Assembly: GCA_947450325.1 (NCBI GenBank)
Contig: CANFUT010000015.1
Location: 32,730-96,729, forward strand
Reading direction: 5' to 3'
Length of the DNA stretch: 64,000 bases
Origin: Flavobacteriia bacterium
Lineage (GTDB): Bacteria; Bacteroidota; Bacteroidia; Flavobacteriales_D; Crocinitomicaceae
Of this stretch, positions 60,543 to 64,000 are shown in pieces; position 1 is the stretch's first letter, and the number at the start of each line of letters is the position of its first letter. The notes under the pieces are model-generated. The model was not told the origin of the DNA, searched no databases, and saw only the letters and a program-made list of their open reading frames with translations. Made by a program: the position numbers and the translations under genes.

Positions 60543-60572
60543 GTTTTACTACTTGATAATTAACTAATTTTG
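60541..60572 (+). promoter_or_regulatory. Sigma-A promoter of the AarF/UbiB-type gene
   Basis: TTG (60541-60543), 21 bases, then TAATTTTG (60565-60572), a full match to TTG-N20/21-TAnnTTTG, 20 bp before the ATG. Confidence 0.6.
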
Positions 60573-60592
60573 AACCATCAATTCTAAACAAA

Positions 60593-62227
60593 ATGTGGAT
60601 TTTTAGATTCAATCGCAATATCAAAAACTTCTTTCGCTTGCTGACGATTTTGAATATCATCATCAGTCACACCTTGCGCAATTGGTTTTATTCAGGTCCT
60701 TTTCGAAAAATCTTTGATCCGAAAGGAAAAAAACGTGTTTCGCGTGCGGAAAGATTTAGATTGATTGTCGAAGATTTGGGTCCAACGTTCATCAAATTTG
60801 GACAGATTTTGGCCGATAGACCAGATTTGGTTTCGGAGAATTTACGCATCGAATTGAAGAAATTGCAATCGTCCGCCCGACCTTTCGACGATGAAGAAGC
60901 GATTTCAATCATCGAAACTGAGTTGGGAAATGATGTCGACAACGTTTTTTCTTACATCGACCGCAAACACATTGCTTCTGCTTCTATCGCCCAGGTTTTT
61001 CGCGCCACTTTGGTGAACGGAGAAAAAGTAATTTTGAAGGTACAGCGACCTGGAATCAAGCGCAAAATCGAATTGGATTTGAAATTGATGCAAATTTTCG
61101 CGCAACGCATCCACAAAGCGTATCCAGAATTAAGCAGTTTCAATTTGGTGAGTTTCATCGACACTTTCGGTGACATTTTACTCAAAGAATTGGATTTCAC
61201 GCATGAAATGTCGAACATGCTTCGCTTTACGCACATTTTCAAGGAAGACGAAAGGTGCCACATTCCACGTGTTTACAGCAGGTATTGCACGCCTCGATTG
61301 TTGGTGATGGAATACATTGAAGGTTACAATCCAAGCGACATTGCCTTATTGCGTGAAAAAGGATTTTCGACACAAACCATCGCTGAAAACGGCGTGAATA
61401 TTGTCTTGACCATGATTTTACGTCACGGTTTTTTCCACGCAGATCCGCATCCGGGGAATATTTTCATTCGTGGCAACAACCAAGTCGTTTTGATCGATCA
61501 CGGTATGTGTGGCACGTTGAAACCAAAGCAAATCAACGGATTGGTGAACTTTTTGCTCGGTTTTTCAGACCAAAACCCCATCAAAATAACAAAAGCTTTG
61601 TTGCTTCTGACAGAAACCAAAAGTTTTCAGAATTACGAAGACATGGAGTTTGAGATAGACGAATTGATCAAAACTTACAGTTATTTAGACTACAACCAAA
61701 TTGATATTTCAGGCTTATTTTCAGACACTTTCAAAGTATTGATGAAATATGGCATTGTGATTCCTGCGAATTTGTACATGCTGCTCAAAACCTTGGTAAC
61801 GATTCAAAACTTGGCGGAGGAATTGGAAGCCAAAATCTCTTTGCCAGAAATGATTCGTCCTTTTGCGAAGGAAAAAATCATGGAAAGATTCAGCTGGGAA
61901 TCCATCAAAGGAAAAGTGGTGAATTCGGTAGAAGACTATTTGTATTTGGTAGAACATTTGCCGCGCGACATTCGTGAAATCGTGACCAATTTTAAAAACG
62001 ATGGTTTGAAACACACCATCAAATTGGGCGATGATTCCATCAGTAACAAGCAAATCCGCGCACACATCAACCGTTTGGGCGTAATCTTGTTGATCGGATT
62101 TATGTTGGTTTGCTCAACGCTTTTGATGATTTACAGCAAACCGACAGATTTTTCAAGAGATTTCTTTTATTTCTCGGTGATTATTGCGGGATTTGTTTTG
62201 GTTAGAGCGGTGTTGAAATCGAAGTAA
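60593..62227 (+). CDS. AarF/ABC1/UbiB-family protein kinase-like protein
   Basis: 544 residues. The family KxGQ motif is TFIKFGQILADRPDL (about residues 65-79), followed by AIASIAQVF-type ASASIAQVFRA and VILKVQRPG, the HGFFHADPHPGNIF catalytic loop and VVLIDHGMCG metal loop (about residues 280-310). C-terminal membrane helices (VILLIGFMLVCSTLLMIY and FFYFSVIIAGFVLVRAVL) anchor it. UbiB relatives are atypical kinases/ATPases needed for ubiquinone synthesis; in Bacteroidetes, which use menaquinone, the exact role is unclear. It is a single gene with its own promoter. Confidence 0.92.
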   Translation: MWIFRFNRNIKNFFRLLTILNIIISHTLRNWFYSGPFRKIFDPKGKKRVSRAERFRLIVEDLGPTFIKFGQILADRPDLVSENLRIELKKLQSSARPFDDEEAISIIETELGNDVDNVFSYIDRKHIASASIAQVFRATLVNGEKVILKVQRPGIKRKIELDLKLMQIFAQRIHKAYPELSSFNLVSFIDTFGDILLKELDFTHEMSNMLRFTHIFKEDERCHIPRVYSRYCTPRLLVMEYIEGYNPSDIALLREKGFSTQTIAENGVNIVLTMILRHGFFHADPHPGNIFIRGNNQVVLIDHGMCGTLKPKQINGLVNFLLGFSDQNPIKITKALLLLTETKSFQNYEDMEFEIDELIKTYSYLDYNQIDISGLFSDTFKVLMKYGIVIPANLYMLLKTLVTIQNLAEELEAKISLPEMIRPFAKEKIMERFSWESIKGKVVNSVEDYLYLVEHLPRDIREIVTNFKNDGLKHTIKLGDDSISNKQIRAHINRLGVILLIGFMLVCSTLLMIYSKPTDFSRDFFYFSVIIAGFVLVRAVLKSK

Positions 62228-62295
62228 AAAAATCCTATATACAGCCAAATGTATGTTCTAGCATGTAGTTTTGGGTGAGGATAGAGAAAATTATT

Positions 62296-63087
62296 CTATT
62301 CGCTCAACTCTTTATTTGACACATTAGACTTAAAAAGTGGTTTTCCTTTCAACGCATTCGCCAAGGTGAAAATTGCTAAAAAAGCGTATAAAACGGCCAA
62401 AACGATGGTTGCTTTGGTATTCTTCAAAACATAAAATGAAAAAAGTGGCAAAACTTGCAAGGCGTGCATTCCAATGAAATGCGCAACGCGCGGATCTCCA
62501 TATTTGGTACTCCAATTCAAGATAGGAATTCCGCTGCCGCCGTCTGCTCCACCAATGGTATGTGTCAATTTGGAACCCATCACAAAACCTTCGAAGGAAA
62601 AAATGACGAAAATAATTAATCCCAAGCGTATCGACCACAAATAGTGATTTGGTAAAGTCGGAAAATCGTTGGTAAAAAAGAGCATTGCGACATACGCCGT
62701 GTAAAGCGTAACCAAAGTAGCCGCAATCGCCATCATCGAATACAAAAATGAATACATTGGCGTACTCAAATTGAAATGCGACAATTGTCCTTTTCCAGCC
62801 TGAATGGCGATGTACACAATCTCAAATCCCAACAAAATAATCGTTGACCAGTTGAATAATTGGATATTAAAATTAGGCAAATAAGCGCAAAACCACGCCA
62901 TAGTCCAAGCAAAAAGAAAAGTCGAAAACGCAAATTTGAAAGGTTTATACCAAGCGCTGACATTGTAAACTTGTGTATTTGAAATCTTGGTTAAAATCAA
63001 AAAAAAGATGGCAAAAACTAGACAGAGTAAGCCGTAATAAAACAGCGTTTCATTTTTTGTTTTTAGACTTTGGAGGAAATAGAACAT
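62296..63087 (-). CDS. Conserved multi-spanning membrane protein of unknown function
   Basis: 263 residues with about seven to eight membrane segments. A cytosolic/periplasmic loop GSKLTHTIGGADGGSGIPILNWSTKYGDPRVAHFIGMHALQVLPL (stated in parts: GSKLTHTIGGADGG, then GDPRVAHFIGMHALQ) is strongly patterned with Gly, Asp and His and looks like a conserved active or metal-binding site. I recall uncharacterised homologues of this pattern in several phyla. It is transcribed convergently with the AarF-type gene, ending 69 bp from its stop. Confidence 0.8.
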   Translation of the reverse strand: MFYFLQSLKTKNETLFYYGLLCLVFAIFFLILTKISNTQVYNVSAWYKPFKFAFSTFLFAWTMAWFCAYLPNFNIQLFNWSTIILLGFEIVYIAIQAGKGQLSHFNLSTPMYSFLYSMMAIAATLVTLYTAYVAMLFFTNDFPTLPNHYLWSIRLGLIIFVIFSFEGFVMGSKLTHTIGGADGGSGIPILNWSTKYGDPRVAHFIGMHALQVLPLFSFYVLKNTKATIVLAVLYAFLAIFTLANALKGKPLFKSNVSNKELSE

Positions 63088-63216
63088 GATGGTAATTTAC
63101 TAGACTGTTGTTGTTCGATGAATACAGTCTTTGTGTGTCTTTAACAAAAAATTGGCGGGAATGTTTTGGGGAAGATAAATTGGTTGCAGACCTTCTAAAG
63201 ATCCGAATGATAAACT

Positions 63217-63570
63217 TCAAAGTGTTTTAGATAGATTATTAATCATCGCATAGAGAATTCTTGACAATTCATCGGCACTGAGAAGCAATCCTTGAAATTT
63301 TTGAGTTTCAAGTTCTTTAGTATCATGAAGAATATCCAAGATAGAAACACATTCAAAAACTGAACCCCTTGAAATTACAAAGAAGTTTCTTCGATCTGGT
63401 TTCGTAAAACGCCCTGAACCCACTGCAATATTTAACGCTACGCTGAATGACGCACGAGTTAACTGGTCTTTTACAGTCCTATTCGGTTTTATCTCATCCA
63501 GCAGTTGATTGCAATTTAAATGAAATAATTTAGCCTTTTTATAGACTTCTAGTTTTTGAAATTCAAACAT
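63217..63570 (-). CDS. Four-helix-bundle (23S rRNA-intervening-sequence, S23) protein
   Basis: 117 residues. The sequence FQKLEVYKKAKLFHLNC, ASFSVALNIAVGSGRFTKPDRRNFF and a helical C-terminal half are the PF05635-type four-helix bundle originally named for rRNA intervening sequences. Such proteins are common in Bacteroidetes; the function is not established. It stands alone, 130 bp from the membrane-protein gene. Confidence 0.88.
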   Translation of the reverse strand: MFEFQKLEVYKKAKLFHLNCNQLLDEIKPNRTVKDQLTRASFSVALNIAVGSGRFTKPDRRNFFVISRGSVFECVSILDILHDTKELETQKFQGLLLSADELSRILYAMINNLSKTL

Positions 63571-63659
63571 GTTTGGTTGTATTTTGATAATTGGTTATCC
63601 TGAAGATAGTCAAAACTTTCAAAATACGGAAAAATTGGCATTGATATTTTTATAAAACA

Positions 63660-63745
63660 AACTATGAAGACAGATAAAGTCAGACAGAGAATGAGAGAGA
63701 AAGTCAGAGGGAGAATGAGACAGAGAATGAAGAGAAATTGAATGT
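63660..63745. repeat. Purine-rich degenerate tandem repeat
   Basis: A roughly 85-base tract of GAGA/CAGA/GAATGA units (for example AGAGAATGAGA) with a strong purine/pyrimidine strand asymmetry. Unit length is about 10-16 bases and irregular. An open frame on the other strand across it reads as low-complexity Leu/Ile/Ser and is not supported as a gene. Confidence 0.7.
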
Positions 63746-64000
63746 GAAACGTCATTTTCATTCTGTTTTTTTAAAATAAATTTAAATTTTTAGCCAATTA
63801 AAACCAAAAAATGAAATCGAAAAGAAAATACCTAGAGTGAGAGTGAAAAACGGATCAAAACAAATACCTGTGGAGCTAAATTTAAGATTTTTTTATAACC
63901 TTTGATTCCTAAATGATTTTTTTTGGAAAATATTGATTTGTTAAAGTTGCTTTTACCTGATTATTTGGTTGAGTATTTTGATGTTTTAAAAGTTGAGAAA
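63746..64000. other. Gene-free AT-rich end of the window
   Basis: No ORF, hairpin terminator or convincing promoter was seen in the last ~255 bases. A gene could start just beyond the right edge. Confidence 0.5.

Noticed and set aside
63549..63761. 70-codon minus-strand frame at the right end
   Set aside because: It is translated from the purine-rich repeat and overlaps the S23 gene; low complexity.
1..64000. rRNA, tRNA, replication origin and complete insertion sequences
   Set aside because: No cloverleaf, rRNA-like block, DnaA-box cluster or transposase was found by reading both strands, although small tRNAs could be missed by eye.

Overview
The window is AT-rich bacterial DNA from a member of the Bacteroidota, most likely Flavobacteriales. 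The evidence is a fused CcoNO cbb3 oxidase, GldF/GldG, PorU/PorV-type type IX secretion (T9SS) genes, several secreted proteins with T9SS C-terminal sorting domains, a fused E1 alpha/beta dehydrogenase, and promoters of the Bacteroidetes form TTG-N20/21-TAnnTTTG. A Fluviicola/Crocinitomicaceae-like organism is my guess and rests on general resemblance only. No rRNA, tRNA or CRISPR array was seen.

Layout. 1-4 kb: the 5' part of a secreted beta-propeller protein, diverging from an XRE regulator coupled to a PKD/T9SS adhesin-like protein. 4-7 kb: aconitase and a small lipoprotein. 7-12.4 kb: a T9SS-sorted protein, MutS2 without its Smr domain, and dnaN. 12.4-16.3 kb: a DUF4340 protein, gldG and gldF, probably one operon running into dnaN. 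16.4-18.5 kb: a 186-bp MITE-like element, rlmH, a short-chain dehydrogenase and a cupin lipoprotein. 18.8-24 kb: an accessory island of four genes (SUKH protein, caspase-like peptidase, DnaA-like P-loop protein without its Walker A lysine, zinc-ribbon-array endonuclease) separated by long repeats and attC-like imperfect palindromes. 24-27.8 kb: an ABC-F ATPase, a DUF2797 protein, a second inverted MITE copy and a TauE/SafE permease.

28-41.4 kb is a complete microaerobic respiration locus. It holds ccoS-NO-Q-P, ccoG, ccoH, a SafE-like maturation protein, a PLP decarboxylase appended to the same strand, ccoI with an unknown companion gene, and a divergent PAS histidine kinase plus a receiver-CRP/FNR fusion regulator. 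Two TGAC-N4-GTCA palindromes sit at exactly the same distance (58.5 bp) from the -7 boxes of the ccoS and companion-ccoI transcription units, so a single regulator probably controls both. ccoQ carries an apparent one-base insertion in a homopolymer.

41.5-50.2 kb: a membrane protein with a PH-like tail, a T9SS protein, a second zinc-ribbon-array endonuclease with a different architecture, an amber-interrupted small ORF, a Kunitz-like lipoprotein, the fused E1 dehydrogenase, a PafA-type alkaline phosphatase and an orphan HigA-like regulator with a perfect palindromic operator. 50.3-56.6 kb: a very long PorU-type C25 peptidase overlapping a PorV-family gene. 56.7-64 kb: pssA-purS, an aldehyde dehydrogenase, a coiled-coil membrane protein, an AarF/UbiB-type kinase, a conserved multi-spanning membrane protein, a four-helix-bundle (S23) protein and a purine-rich tract.

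All functional calls come from reading motifs and recalled family knowledge. No database search was run.
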